This document shows, in pieces, positions 34,000 through 43,017 of a stretch of DNA of 64,000 nucleotides. The stretch comes from RH-chloro-G1 sp003670575. Its GTDB lineage: Bacteria; Chloroflexota; Dehalococcoidia; UBA2979. The DNA is taken from the NCBI GenBank assembly GCA_947499615.1, contig CANMOP010000002.1, positions 62,001 to 126,000 on the forward strand, given 5' to 3'. Made by a program: the position numbers and the translations under genes. Each line of letters starts with the position of its first letter. Position 1 is the stretch's first letter. The notes beneath the pieces were generated by a model, which saw only the letters and a program-made list of their open reading frames with translations, had not been told where the DNA came from and did no database searches.

Positions 34000-34123
34000 C
34001 TCGCTCTGCGAGGTACGGCACGCGCCGGAGGTTGTATAGTCCGGCGGCGTCGCTGCATTGTGGCGGCTCATACACGATGACGGAGGGGGCGACGCGTCCC
34101 CGTGCGTTGCGAGGGGGATGACG

Positions 34124-34870
34124 ATGGCAGGTCCACTGGACGGTCAGGTGGCGGTGGTGACGGGCAGCAGCCGTGGCATTGGCCGGGCGTGCGTGATGGA
34201 GCTCGCTCGGGCGGGCGCAACCGTGGTCGTGAACTACGCGGCCAACCAGCCGGCCGCGAACGCGACGCTCATGGACATCCTGAAAGAGGGCGGCAGCGGC
34301 ATCGTCGTGCGCGCCGACGTCTCCGACCCGGAGCAGGCCAAGCAACTGATCGACACCGCCATCGAGTCGTACGACAAGGTCGACATCCTGGTGAATAACG
34401 CCGGGATCAACCGCGACCGCACCATCGCCCGCATGTCGACGGACGAGTGGGACACGGTCATCAAGACCGACCTCTCCTCCATGTTCTACTGCACGGCGGC
34501 CGCTGTGCCCTCCATGCGTGAGCGGAACTACGGGCGGATCATCAACATCTCCTCGATCATCGGGCAGATGGGGAACGTCGGTCAGGCGAACTACGCGGCG
34601 GCCAAGGCGGGCATGATTGCGTTCACCAAGACCGCAGCGCGTGAGCTCGCTCGCAACCAGATCACCGTCAACGCGGTCTGCCCGGGCTTCGTCGAGACGG
34701 AGATGGTGGGCTCGCTGTCCGACGAGGTGAAGGCCGCCGTCCTCGCCAACATCCCGCTGGGGCGCTTCGGCACCGCCGAGGAGATTGCCGCCATCGTGCG
34801 CTTCCTGTGCGTCGAGGGTGGGTTCTTCACCGGCGCGCAGCTTTCGCCCAACGGCGGCCAGTACATGTAG
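34124..34870 (+). CDS. fabG: FabG-like 3-oxoacyl-ACP reductase (SDR family)
   Basis: A 248-residue short-chain dehydrogenase with TGSSRGIGRA, NNAGINRDRT, catalytic INISSIIGQMGNVGQANYAAAKAG and the FabG-type tail FFTGAQLSPNGGQYM. These residues match fatty-acid or polyhydroxyalkanoate 3-ketoacyl reductases, using NADPH. The ATG at 34124 is chosen because GAGGGGG lies six bases upstream; ATG at 34118 would have the site adjoining it. No other fatty-acid gene is adjacent, so the paralogue could serve a side pathway. Confidence 0.87.
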   Translation: MAGPLDGQVAVVTGSSRGIGRACVMELARAGATVVVNYAANQPAANATLMDILKEGGSGIVVRADVSDPEQAKQLIDTAIESYDKVDILVNNAGINRDRTIARMSTDEWDTVIKTDLSSMFYCTAAAVPSMRERNYGRIINISSIIGQMGNVGQANYAAAKAGMIAFTKTAARELARNQITVNAVCPGFVETEMVGSLSDEVKAAVLANIPLGRFGTAEEIAAIVRFLCVEGGFFTGAQLSPNGGQYM

Positions 34871-34897
34871 CCTCGCCCGCCGCGGCTATGCTCAAAG

Positions 34898-34918
34898 GTG
34901 TTAGAATTCGGCTAACAC
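34898..34918. promoter_or_regulatory. Inverted repeat upstream of the HAD-like gene
   Basis: GTGTTAG (34898-34904) and CTAACAC (34912-34918) form a perfect 7-bp inverted repeat with a 7-base, AT-rich spacer, 33 bases before the ATG of the downstream gene. With no G/C-rich stem it looks more like a regulator-binding site than a terminator. Confidence 0.5.
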
Positions 34919-34950
34919 ACGACCGGTACACACGGCGGGAAGTTGCACTC

Positions 34951-35415
34951 ATGAAGATCCTGATCAGCTTTGATATCGATGGCACGCTGGAGACAGGGGA
35001 CCCCCCGGGGCGCGTCACCATGGAGATGGTGCGGCGTGCGCAGGAGTTGGGTTACATCATCGGCAGTGCGTCCGACCGTCCCGTGCCGGTGCAGAAGTCG
35101 ATCTGGGAGAAGCACGGCATCGAGGTGGACTTCACCGTGCACAAGCACAAGCTCGACGAGGTGAAAGTCGCGTTCGAGGCGGACGAGTACCACCACATCG
35201 GCGACACGAACATGGACGAGCATTACGCCGTCCTGCACGGGTTCCGCTATCTGGATGTGGCGATCCACAAGGCTGAGCCGTGGATGTTCATGGATGGCGA
35301 GGAGCAGACCGTGCCCCCGACCGAGCCAACCGCCGCGGCACCGACTGGCGGCATCGCCGTCACGATGGTCCCGAACTACGGACTGGATGCGAACGGTGCA
35401 CCAATCGCCGAGTAG
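34951..35415 (+). CDS. HAD superfamily hydrolase-like protein
   Basis: A 154-residue protein with HAD motif I ILISFDIDGTLETGD (nucleophile Asp and general acid Asp), a motif II-like serine in GSASDRP, and motif IV HIGDTNMDEHY. It has no room for a cap domain, so it would act on large or exposed phosphates. The C-terminal 35 residues are rich in Pro, Ala and Thr and carry no motif. The start at 34951 has GGGAAG upstream. A strong hairpin follows, so the gene ends a transcription unit. Confidence 0.78.
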   Translation: MKILISFDIDGTLETGDPPGRVTMEMVRRAQELGYIIGSASDRPVPVQKSIWEKHGIEVDFTVHKHKLDEVKVAFEADEYHHIGDTNMDEHYAVLHGFRYLDVAIHKAEPWMFMDGEEQTVPPTEPTAAAPTGGIAVTMVPNYGLDANGAPIAE

Positions 35416-35459
35416 CGGCACACAGTCAGCGCGTTCGCACGCGCGGGCAGTGAGATGAA

Positions 35460-35492
35460 CAAGCGGGCGGGTCGTGAGACCCGCCCGTTTGC
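35460..35492. terminator. Rho-independent type hairpin between convergent genes
   Basis: GCGGGCGGGTC (35463-35473) pairs with GACCCGCCCGT (35478-35488, with a G-T closing pair) around GTGA, followed by TTGCT. It separates the convergent HAD-like and D-2-hydroxyacid dehydrogenase genes. Confidence 0.8.
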
Positions 35493-35513
35493 TGTTCAGC
35501 CGCCGAGCCGCCG

Positions 35514-36536
35514 TCAGGCCGGCTGGTAGTCGCCGGGGCGCATCCGGATCGTCACCTCGTCGCCACGCCCCGCCTGCACTCGGTCGAGGTTCGCGCGCAG
35601 TCGGGCGAAGGTGTCCGTCCAGCCGGCGATCCCACCCGCGGAGTGTGGGGTCAGCACCACGTTGTCCAGCGTGCGCAACGCACTATCGCGCGGGAGCGGC
35701 TCCACGTTGAACACGTCCAGGCCCGCGCCGGCGATGCGGTGCTCCTGCAGCGCGCGAATCAACGCATCCTGATCGGTGGAGCGTGCCCGACCGCAGTTCA
35801 CGAAGTACGCGCTGGACTTCATCAGACCGAACTCGCGCTCGCCCATCATCTGCAGCGCGCCGGGGCTGCCGGGGACGAAGCTCACCACCACGTCCGACTG
35901 TTGCAGCAACTCGTCGAGCGGGGTCCAGCGCACGCCGTAGAACGTCTCCTGCTCTGGCGTGAGCGGGCGTCGACGGTACGCAAGCGTGCGCGTGTGGAAC
36001 GGCGCGAGGAGCCGCGCGTACGACGCACCGATCTCGCCGAACCCGATGATCCCCACGGTCTTGTCGTTCAGGCTCTGGATGTCCGGAATGCGCGCCCAGT
36101 TCACGGTGTTCTGACCACCGGTGTCGGCGGGCAACTCCTGCAGCTCCTCCGGGTTGAGGCGGCGGTTGAGCGCATCGATGGCGACATACATGCGCCGCAG
36201 CAGCATGAGTGTCAGCGTGAAGCCGTGGTGTGCGACGCGGTCCGAGACGCCGAACGGTGTGACCGCGACTGGGATGCCGCGCTCCACCGCGTACGAGGCG
36301 TCACCCTGCGCGCGGAACCAGCCGATGCGCTGCATGAAGCGCAGGTTCGGCATCTGCTCGATGAGCTCGCGGTTCATTGGCGTGTCGAACCAGACGGCGG
36401 CTTCGGCCTCCTGCCAGCGCGGCGGCAGCACGCCGGCGGTGTCGGCCACCGTCACATCGAAGTCCGGCGCGGGGAGATACTCGGCGGGGAAGTCCGCCAG
36501 CCGTGCTTCAAGGGGGTCGAGGAATGCGACGCGCAT
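35514..36536 (-). CDS. D-isomer specific 2-hydroxyacid dehydrogenase family protein
   Basis: A 340-residue NAD(P)-dependent dehydrogenase with the Rossmann motif VGIIGFGEIGASYARLLAPF, the catalytic Arg in VNCGRARSTDQDAL, the Glu in AGAGLDVFNVEPLP, and the catalytic His in LTPHSAGG. The enzyme reduces 2-keto acids or oxidises D-2-hydroxy acids; the family includes glyoxylate/hydroxypyruvate and phosphoglycerate dehydrogenases. The ATG at 36536 has AAGGAGA upstream. The frame stays open far upstream across the next gene, which is only the GC effect. Confidence 0.88.
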   Translation of the reverse strand: MRVAFLDPLEARLADFPAEYLPAPDFDVTVADTAGVLPPRWQEAEAAVWFDTPMNRELIEQMPNLRFMQRIGWFRAQGDASYAVERGIPVAVTPFGVSDRVAHHGFTLTLMLLRRMYVAIDALNRRLNPEELQELPADTGGQNTVNWARIPDIQSLNDKTVGIIGFGEIGASYARLLAPFHTRTLAYRRRPLTPEQETFYGVRWTPLDELLQQSDVVVSFVPGSPGALQMMGEREFGLMKSSAYFVNCGRARSTDQDALIRALQEHRIAGAGLDVFNVEPLPRDSALRTLDNVVLTPHSAGGIAGWTDTFARLRANLDRVQAGRGDEVTIRMRPGDYQPA

Positions 36537-36652
36537 CACGGGTCTCCTTCGTCTAGTCACGGGATGATAGGGCAACCCGCCGAGGTGGTGCGGCGGTGCG
36601 GTGGTGCGGTGGTGGGTCGGCCCGACGGCGGCCCTCGGCGTGCCGGCGTCGC

Positions 36653-39600
36653 TCAGCCGCGCGCCAACTCCACGAACCGCGCGAGCGCGTTCGCAAGCCG
36701 CATCTGGCGCGGCGTCCGGCAGCGCACGCGCAGCAGCCGTGGGCTGGCGACCAGCACCGTCAGGCACTGGGCCCGCGAGCTGGCGACGTTCAGGCGGTGC
36801 AGGCTGTAGAGGAACTCCATGCCGCGCGGCGCTTCGTCGGCGGAGCTTGTCGCCATCGAATAGATGGCGATTGGTGCCTCCTGGCCCTGGAACTTGTCGA
36901 CGGTGCTCACGCGCACTCGGCTGTTCGCGACGGTGGCGAGTCGTGCCTCGATGAGTCCGACCTGTGCGTTGTACGGCGTGATCACTAGCACGTCGTCGGC
37001 GCTCACCGCGTGCGGCGTGCCCGTCGTGTCGCGCCACGCGGCGGCGGTGCTGGATGCGCGGAACAGCGCCTCGAGGGCCGCGGCCAGCGCGCTCGCCTCT
37101 TCGTCGGAGTCGCTGGCGTTGCCCTCGTGGTCGACGGCCATGTAGCGGAGGCCGGTGCCGGTCAGCACGCCAGCGCCGGTCAACGCCTGCTGTTGCGTCG
37201 ATGGTTCCGGATGCAGCCGACCTTCGTAGAACGCCTCCGAGGTGTATGCGCACACGTCCGGATGCAGACGCCACGTGCTGTCCAGGAACAGCCCGAGGTG
37301 TGGCGGCATCGTTTGGTGCGCGCCCAGGAGGTGCCCGAGCGCCGAGCGCTCCGCACCGGGCGGATGGGAGCCCTGCAGCGGCTGATCCAACTGCTGCGGG
37401 TCCCCGAGCAGCACGAGGTTTGCCGCCGCTCCCGACACCGCGACGGTATTCGCCAGCGAGAGTTGCCCTGCCTCGTCGATGAACAGGACGTCGAGGCTGC
37501 CGCGCAGTTCCTCCCGCGACCAGAGCCAGGCCGTGCCGCCGACCACATCGACGGTGTGCGCGGTGAGTTCGTTGTACACGCCGTCGTTGTCGAGCGGCGT
37601 CGCCGCGTCGAACGTCGGCGTGCCGCGGCTGCCCGCGTTCTGCGCGATACGCACGGAGACACCTCGTCGCGCGCCTTCCGCCGCGATCGCGCTCAGGAGG
37701 TTGCCGATCACCTCGTGGCTGTTGGCGGTCACGCCCACTCGTTTGCCGCGCCCCACGAGGTCTACAACCATCTGTGCGCCGACAGTGGTCTTCCCGGAAC
37801 CGGGTGGTCCTTGCACCGCGAGGGTGGAGTGGTCCAACGCCGCGACCAGTCGTCGAGCAGCATCGCGGGCGTGCTCTCCCGGCGCGATCAGTGCATCGCC
37901 CGCAACTTGCCCCACGCGCGGTGGCGTGCGGCGCAGCAGGTCGCGCGCCGCACGCCACTCCGGCCCGCTGGATGCGATGCCCTGTGCCACGACCGCTGCG
38001 CCGGCGGCCAGCAGGCTGCCTTTGAGCGCGTCGGTGGGAATTATTTCCTTCGGGATGAGCGAGCTGGGCGCCGGTACGCCGGCCTGCAGCCCACGCCGGA
38101 GGTCGACCGTGCCCGCGTCGTCGATGGCGACAATGGTGCCGGGCGACTGTCCGGTCTCATCGACGACCTGCGTGCCGGGCTTGAGGTGATGCTCCTGAGG
38201 CGGGAAGCGAAAGCGGTAGATCGCAGAGCGCCGCACCGTGCCGACGGTGCCCTCGTACGTGAGGCCACCGATCGCGTCGCGATCCTCGATGCGCTCCTCA
38301 TCGGTCATCGCGAGCAGCTCGAAGTAACGACGCCACGCCGACTTGTCTTCCCGGCGGTGCCAGTTCAGCAATTGAGCGAGTAGCCAACGCGCATGCTGAT
38401 CCGGGTCGCGCTCTGCTTCGTCTTCCGGTACGTCGACGACCAGTTGGTCGACCACGGCCTGTACTTCCGCAAGCACGGCGGGAAGGGCCTCGCCGGGCTC
38501 GGCTGGCTGCGGCGTGGGGCGGGGGAGCGGTTCGCCGAGGTGCGCCTCCAACTCGGCGCGGCGTTCCTCCAGCCAATCGCGGAGTCGCCACGTCGAGACA
38601 CAGTCGTCGCGGTTGTACGCCTCGATGGTGTCGAGCACGCGCTGGTCGTCCGGGTTGTCGTCCACCCGCTCCAGCCATCGCTCGAACTCGACGATGCTCG
38701 AGTTCGCGTCGCGCATCTCGGCGGCTCGAGTGAAGCCGTAGAGGCGTTCGATCTTCTTGATCGAGTAGCTCTCGAAGGAAGCGCGCACACCTTGCCGCAC
38801 CGCGCGAAACAGGTCGACGAATACACCTGCGCGCAGCAGTCCATCCACCTCCGCCTCGCGCGTCGCATAGCGGCCCATGAGGCGGCGCATCGCCGTGGGC
38901 TCGTAGGGCGCGTAGTGGTAGACGTGCAGTTGCGGGTCAGCCTCGAGGCGGGCCATCACGAGGTCGATGAACGCCTCGAACGCCGTGCGCTCCGCGGCCA
39001 GCGTGGCTTCTCCCACCGCATCGAGTGCCCATATCGCGTGGAACCTGGCTGCCTCGTTGCTGTCGCCGGCGGTCGGCTCCAGCACTCCGAAGAGGTAGTC
39101 GATGCCATCCTCGAAGGCGAACGGGTCGCCCTCCATATCGAAGAAGAGATCGCCACGCGAGGGCGCGGGCAGGCTTGTGAGTCCACGGTCGGCGGTCAGC
39201 GCGTTGTCACGGTCGCGAGCCGGCGGCAGCAGTTCGTACAGCGGCCGAACGGCGCGCTCACCCTCCACCTGCAGCCGCGCCTGCTCCCGAACGCGGGTCA
39301 TGCTCTCCCGCTGGCTGCCTTTCAGCGGTGGGTCGAGGCTCAACGGCACCGGTAGCCGACCGAGCGCCTCGCGGCTGTCGACGCCGCGCTCCCGCAGCAG
39401 GCGGCGCTGGCGTGCGCTGATGCCCGCGACGAGCGAGAGGTCGTCCTGCGCGCGTCGTTGGGCGTCGCAGCGGTCGCTCCAGCGGCAGACATCGCAGTGC
39501 TCCACCGGATCGGGCTGCGTCGATGGTGGGTACGCGGCATCGAGGCTCATGGTGTCCAGGAAGTCGGCGCGCACCATGCGGACGTACGCGGCGTAGTCCG

Positions 39601-40177
39601 CGACGCGATGGGATTCCACCGCGTGCGCGCTGCCGCCCAGCGCCACGTGCATCCGCTCCGGCATCAACCCCTGCACCTCACCCAACAGCGCGGAGTAGAG
39701 CGACAGCTGCAGGATCGCGGAGCCCTTGGTGTGGCGGGCGAGCTTGGTGTCCCACACCTCGTAGCTCCATGCGCCGAGGTTGCTGCGCGTCTCCACGCGG
39801 CGCAGGAAGTCGGCGTGCCCCCGCCACGACCCATCGAACAGCGTCGCTTGGGTGATGACATCCACGCCGCGGCGCATCGCCTCGGTGGTCTCCGCTGCCG
39901 CCTCGATGAGTTGCACGCGCTGGTCGGCGATTGAGGCGTCGAGGTGGATCGCCTGCACTTCGTGCCCCGCGGCCTCGAGGTCGCGACGGAAGCGCTCCTC
40001 GTGCTGGATGCCGCGCAGCGCGATGCGGTCCAACTCCGGGTCCGGGCGCATCGGCCTCGCGACGAGGCCAGTCAACGCGGCGTGCTCCAGGTTCGTGAGG
40101 TGCTCGCAGGCCAGGAATCCGACGAGGTCAGTGGCTGAGTAGACCGGCTGTCCATTGATCGTCTGCATGTCGGGCAT
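36653..40177 (-). CDS. TM0106-type Fe-S RecB nuclease / RNase H-like / SF1 helicase fusion
   Basis: A 1174-residue protein with three parts. Residues 1-240 form a RecB-like nuclease: cysteine in LACEHLTNLEH, the core DGSWRGHADFL and VWDTKLA, and a cysteine trio CDVCRWSDRC (CX2CX5C), the arrangement that holds a [4Fe-4S] cluster in Cas4, AddB and Dna2. Residues 330-540 look like the RNase H-like YprB domain (FFDMEGDPFAF, later YNRDDCVSTWRLRDWL). Residues 780-1174 are an SF1 helicase: Walker A GPPGSGKTT near 788, DEAGQLS near 898, LLGDPQQLDQP, VDKFQGQE and NVASSRAQ. It probably processes DNA or RNA ends in repair or defence; the pathway is unknown. Flanking genes are unrelated. Confidence 0.88.
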   Translation of the reverse strand: MPDMQTINGQPVYSATDLVGFLACEHLTNLEHAALTGLVARPMRPDPELDRIALRGIQHEERFRRDLEAAGHEVQAIHLDASIADQRVQLIEAAAETTEAMRRGVDVITQATLFDGSWRGHADFLRRVETRSNLGAWSYEVWDTKLARHTKGSAILQLSLYSALLGEVQGLMPERMHVALGGSAHAVESHRVADYAAYVRMVRADFLDTMSLDAAYPPSTQPDPVEHCDVCRWSDRCDAQRRAQDDLSLVAGISARQRRLLRERGVDSREALGRLPVPLSLDPPLKGSQRESMTRVREQARLQVEGERAVRPLYELLPPARDRDNALTADRGLTSLPAPSRGDLFFDMEGDPFAFEDGIDYLFGVLEPTAGDSNEAARFHAIWALDAVGEATLAAERTAFEAFIDLVMARLEADPQLHVYHYAPYEPTAMRRLMGRYATREAEVDGLLRAGVFVDLFRAVRQGVRASFESYSIKKIERLYGFTRAAEMRDANSSIVEFERWLERVDDNPDDQRVLDTIEAYNRDDCVSTWRLRDWLEERRAELEAHLGEPLPRPTPQPAEPGEALPAVLAEVQAVVDQLVVDVPEDEAERDPDQHARWLLAQLLNWHRREDKSAWRRYFELLAMTDEERIEDRDAIGGLTYEGTVGTVRRSAIYRFRFPPQEHHLKPGTQVVDETGQSPGTIVAIDDAGTVDLRRGLQAGVPAPSSLIPKEIIPTDALKGSLLAAGAAVVAQGIASSGPEWRAARDLLRRTPPRVGQVAGDALIAPGEHARDAARRLVAALDHSTLAVQGPPGSGKTTVGAQMVVDLVGRGKRVGVTANSHEVIGNLLSAIAAEGARRGVSVRIAQNAGSRGTPTFDAATPLDNDGVYNELTAHTVDVVGGTAWLWSREELRGSLDVLFIDEAGQLSLANTVAVSGAAANLVLLGDPQQLDQPLQGSHPPGAERSALGHLLGAHQTMPPHLGLFLDSTWRLHPDVCAYTSEAFYEGRLHPEPSTQQQALTGAGVLTGTGLRYMAVDHEGNASDSDEEASALAAALEALFRASSTAAAWRDTTGTPHAVSADDVLVITPYNAQVGLIEARLATVANSRVRVSTVDKFQGQEAPIAIYSMATSSADEAPRGMEFLYSLHRLNVASSRAQCLTVLVASPRLLRVRCRTPRQMRLANALARFVELARG

Positions 40178-40237
40178 CGTACCGCCCGACTCCGGCGCGC
40201 GTATGATCGCGTGACAGCGCAGGTGTGGAGGTGGTCA

Positions 40238-40453
40238 GTGGAGGCGACATTGCAGGCCGTGCGGCCGTACGAGTTGCACGGCATCGTGTACTACCAGCTG
40301 CTGTATGCGCTGGACACCGATCCGACGCCGCGTGAGGCGCGACTCTCTCACGACATGGTGTACCCGGATCCGCAGCCGGGTGACCGCGTGGACGTGCATG
40401 CCATCCTGGGGATCGTGGACGCCGTTCGGCGCGTGCAGGCACCGGCGCCGTAG
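40238..40453 (+). CDS. Small conserved-looking protein, function unknown
   Basis: A 71-residue protein rich in Asp, Val and Tyr, with HGIVYYQLLYALD and GDRVDVHAILGIVDAV. The GTG at 40238 follows GGAGG by seven bases and is preferred over GTG at 40211. Divergent from the nuclease/helicase gene with only a 60-base gap. I do not recognise the family. Codon use is ordinary for the window and the ribosome-binding site is good, so I take it as a real gene. Confidence 0.6.
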   Translation: MEATLQAVRPYELHGIVYYQLLYALDTDPTPREARLSHDMVYPDPQPGDRVDVHAILGIVDAVRRVQAPAP

Positions 40454-40472
40454 CGCGAGCCGCCCGAGGCTG

Positions 40473-40772
40473 CTACTCCGCCTTGCGAGCCGCGCGCGCC
40501 TCACGTGCCGCGCGCGCATCGGCGCGGAACGCATCGTGCGGCCGCCCCATCCAGTCCGGCGACGTCGGCCCGGCAGCGATGGACTTCGCGAGCCGCTCCA
40601 ACGCCTCGTCGAACGTCGGACCGCCCGATCCCGGTTCCAGCACGGTCAGCGCGTACACCCCGTCCGCGCAGAACGCGCGCAGCCGGAAGTAGGGGACGAT
40701 GTCCGATGACACGCGGTCCAGGCGCTCCACGCCGTGACTGTCCATCCACTCCCGGTAGTCCTGCGGCGGCAT
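40473..40772 (-). CDS. Hypothetical protein, 99 residues
   Basis: A soluble 99-residue protein with a central SSDIVPYFRLRAFCADGVYALTV core and a basic, alanine-rich helical tail (RADARAAREARAARKAE). The ATG at 40772 has GAGAGGC upstream. It lies 42 bases downstream of the LLM oxidoreductase gene's stop on the same strand and could be its operon partner. Family not recognised. Confidence 0.6.
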   Translation of the reverse strand: MPPQDYREWMDSHGVERLDRVSSDIVPYFRLRAFCADGVYALTVLEPGSGGPTFDEALERLAKSIAAGPTSPDWMGRPHDAFRADARAAREARAARKAE

Positions 40773-40814
40773 GGGCGCTGCCTCTCTACGACCGACTCCG
40801 CTGCGAGGTTGAGC

Positions 40815-41756
40815 CTACCCGCGGGCCGCCAGCGCCACCGCGCCGAAGGCACGGGCGATCGAGCCGTCGCGATCGTCCGGGTCGATGATCGGAGCGGCCA
40901 GCACCTCGGCCATCCCGGCCGCTTGCAGCGAGCGCAGGCCAGCAGCGACCTCCTGCTCCGTGCCGGAGATCACCAGGTCATCCAGCAGTGCGTCGCTGTA
41001 CCCGTCGGCGATGTCGGCGTATCCCGCCTGCTCGAACATCGCGCGGTAGAACGGTGTGCGGCCGTAGTTGCCGAGGGTGGAGCGTGCGAGCTCGCGGACC
41101 GCGGCGCGGTCGGACAGCACGGAGATCGGTACGTGCGCGATCAATGGCGGCACCGGCCGACCAGCGCGTTCCGCTCCGCGCTGCAGCGCTGGCAGCGCCT
41201 GCTCCACCAGGTACGGGCGGGGGCACATCCAGGAGATCGCACCATCCGCCAACTCGCCGCACAGCTCGAAGGACTTCGGACGGAGCGCGGACGCCATCAC
41301 CGGCACGTCCACTGCCTGCCGGATGCGGGTGCGCGCGGTGACCTGCTTCCCCTCGAACTCCACTTCGCCGGTGTGCAGCAGCGTGGTCAGCACCGTGAGG
41401 TACTCGCGCAGGTTGGTCAGCGGCGCGCTGAAGTCGTAGCCGTAGGCGCGCTCCATGTTGCCGATGTGCGCGGGCCCAACGCCGAGGCGAAACCGGCCGG
41501 GCGCGAGCGCCTCCAGCCCGAGCGCCTGCTGTGCGATGACGATGGGGTGCCGTGGCCAGGTCTGGATGATCGCGCTGCCCAGCAGGATGCGACTCGTCTG
41601 CGTGAGCGCACCCGCGAACGCGATCAACGGGTCGTCACCGCCGGCCCCGCCGATCGTCGACCACGCGGCCTCGACGCCGGACGACTCCGCCTGCCGGATC
41701 TGCGCCACCGCGTCTGCCGCGTCCCGTGCCTGAATCGATACGCCGAAACGCGCCAT
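40815..41756 (-). CDS. LLM class (luciferase-like) F420/FMN-dependent oxidoreductase
   Basis: A 313-residue TIM-barrel protein of the bacterial luciferase-like family: GVSIQARDAADAVAQIRQAE at the N-terminus, LLGSAIIQTWPRHPIVIAQQ, then LAPGRFRLGVGPAH. This pattern matches F420-dependent or FMN-dependent LLM oxidoreductases; the sequence does not say which cofactor is used. The ATG at 41756 follows GGGAGG. Substrate unknown. An uncharacterised 99-residue gene follows. Confidence 0.86.
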   Translation of the reverse strand: MARFGVSIQARDAADAVAQIRQAESSGVEAAWSTIGGAGGDDPLIAFAGALTQTSRILLGSAIIQTWPRHPIVIAQQALGLEALAPGRFRLGVGPAHIGNMERAYGYDFSAPLTNLREYLTVLTTLLHTGEVEFEGKQVTARTRIRQAVDVPVMASALRPKSFELCGELADGAISWMCPRPYLVEQALPALQRGAERAGRPVPPLIAHVPISVLSDRAAVRELARSTLGNYGRTPFYRAMFEQAGYADIADGYSDALLDDLVISGTEQEVAAGLRSLQAAGMAEVLAAPIIDPDDRDGSIARAFGAVALAARG

Positions 41757-41847
41757 GCCGTGCCTCCCTCGATCGTTCTTGCGCCATCTTCCAGAGGTGA
41801 GCGCCGCGAGGCAAGCGGCCCAGCGGTTCGCTGCCATCGAGGATTGC

Positions 41848-42420
41848 TTAGCCGCCCTGCTGCCATCGACGGATCGCGGCGATCGGGTAGAACAGCATGA
41901 CGATGTTGACCAGCAGGCTGTCGCGGATCCAGAACAGCAGCACCACCTCCAGCGCGACGATGCCGAGCGCTGCTACCCGGCCCGGCAGCCGGCTGGCCAG
42001 CAGGAAGCCCGCGATGCAGAACGCCACGTCGCTGGTGGAGTTGATGACGCTGTCGCCGTAGTAGTCGAGCGAGATCGTCGCCTCGCGGTAGCGGTTGATG
42101 ACGAAGTCCGTGTTCTCCGCGACCTCCCATGCGGCCTCGATGATCGTCGCGATGATCAGGCGAGTGCGCAGCGGACCGGATCTCCAGAGCAGTCGCAGAG
42201 CGCCATACAGCAGCACGCCGTGGGTGACGTGGGTGAGGCTGTACGGGTCGGCGAACTGCTGCGAGTTTTGGTTGCTCCAGATGTCACCGGACCACAGCGC
42301 TATCTCGCCACATCGACAAGCGAGTGCGCGCCCCATCACCAGCAGCGTGACCGCGAGCGCGAGCAGGATCGCGACTTCGATGAGGGCCGTGCGGGCCGTC
42401 GAGTGGCGTCGCAGCCGCAT
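41848..42420 (-). CDS. UPF0314/DUF2585 family membrane protein
   Basis: A 190-residue protein with about four membrane helices. It has the family core SQQFADPYSLTHVTHGVLLYG, AAWEVAENTDFVINRYREAT and LDYYGDSVINSTSDV, which are the conserved blocks of UPF0314. The family is best known from alphaproteobacteria and has no assigned function. It follows the CinA-C gene after 14 bases, so the two are likely co-transcribed. Confidence 0.82.
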   Translation of the reverse strand: MRLRRHSTARTALIEVAILLALAVTLLVMGRALACRCGEIALWSGDIWSNQNSQQFADPYSLTHVTHGVLLYGALRLLWRSGPLRTRLIIATIIEAAWEVAENTDFVINRYREATISLDYYGDSVINSTSDVAFCIAGFLLASRLPGRVAALGIVALEVVLLFWIRDSLLVNIVMLFYPIAAIRRWQQGG

Positions 42421-42434
42421 CGCGTGCGCGGTCG

Positions 42435-42959
42435 TCAGGCCGGAGCGGCGGACGCTGGTGGGGCGTCGAGGATCGCGTCGCGCAGGAAGTGGAGCGCGAG
42501 CGTCGTGAACGCGGACATGTTCTCCGCGCGGTCATCGAGGCCGGTCTCCACTACCTCCGAGCGGCTGACCGGACCGGCGACGCTGAGCGTCGTGCGGCCG
42601 GCGGGCACCCCCGAGCGGGAGGGGCCGGGCCCGGCGAGTCCGGACTCCGCGATGCACCACGTGGCGCTCAGGCGTAGTCGCATCGCCTCGGCGAGGGAAT
42701 CGAGCAGTGCGGGCGTCGTGCCCTGGTAGTTCGCGTACAGCTCCGCCGGCTGACCGGCGAGCGCGATGCGTGATGCACGCGTGTACATCACGCCACCGCC
42801 CAGGTAGTAGCGGGAGGCACCGGGCACGCGGAGCAGGGCAGCGGATACCAGCCCCCCGGCTGTCGTCTCCGCGACCGCTACCGTCTCTCCGCGCGCTGTC
42901 AGCAGAGCAGCGATCTCATCGGCCAGTGACTGCTGCTCATCGGTGAGGAATGAGGTCAT
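42435..42959 (-). CDS. pncC: CinA C-terminal domain (nicotinamide-nucleotide amidohydrolase) family protein
   Basis: A 174-residue stand-alone CinA-C protein, with the motif VAVAETTAGGLVSAALLRVPGAS near residue 27 (the catalytic serine of AESCTGG is threonine-shifted here: ETTAGG) and ESGLAGPGPSRSGVPAGRT near residue 105. PncC hydrolyses NMN to nicotinate mononucleotide and ammonia. The family motif is normally AESxTGG, so loss of the serine makes the amidohydrolase activity doubtful. It precedes the UPF0314 gene. Confidence 0.8.
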   Translation of the reverse strand: MTSFLTDEQQSLADEIAALLTARGETVAVAETTAGGLVSAALLRVPGASRYYLGGGVMYTRASRIALAGQPAELYANYQGTTPALLDSLAEAMRLRLSATWCIAESGLAGPGPSRSGVPAGRTTLSVAGPVSRSEVVETGLDDRAENMSAFTTLALHFLRDAILDAPPASAAPA

Positions 42960-43017
42960 CGAGTGCTCCCCGCATTCGGCCGACTGATCCCGTGTGTAGC
43001 GTGGCAGCGAGCAGAGG

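Noticed and set aside
36537..37958. Extension of the D-2-hydroxyacid dehydrogenase frame upstream to 37958
   Set aside because: The extra residues are a different frame of the nuclease/helicase gene; a good ribosome-binding site and family N-terminus place the start at 36536.
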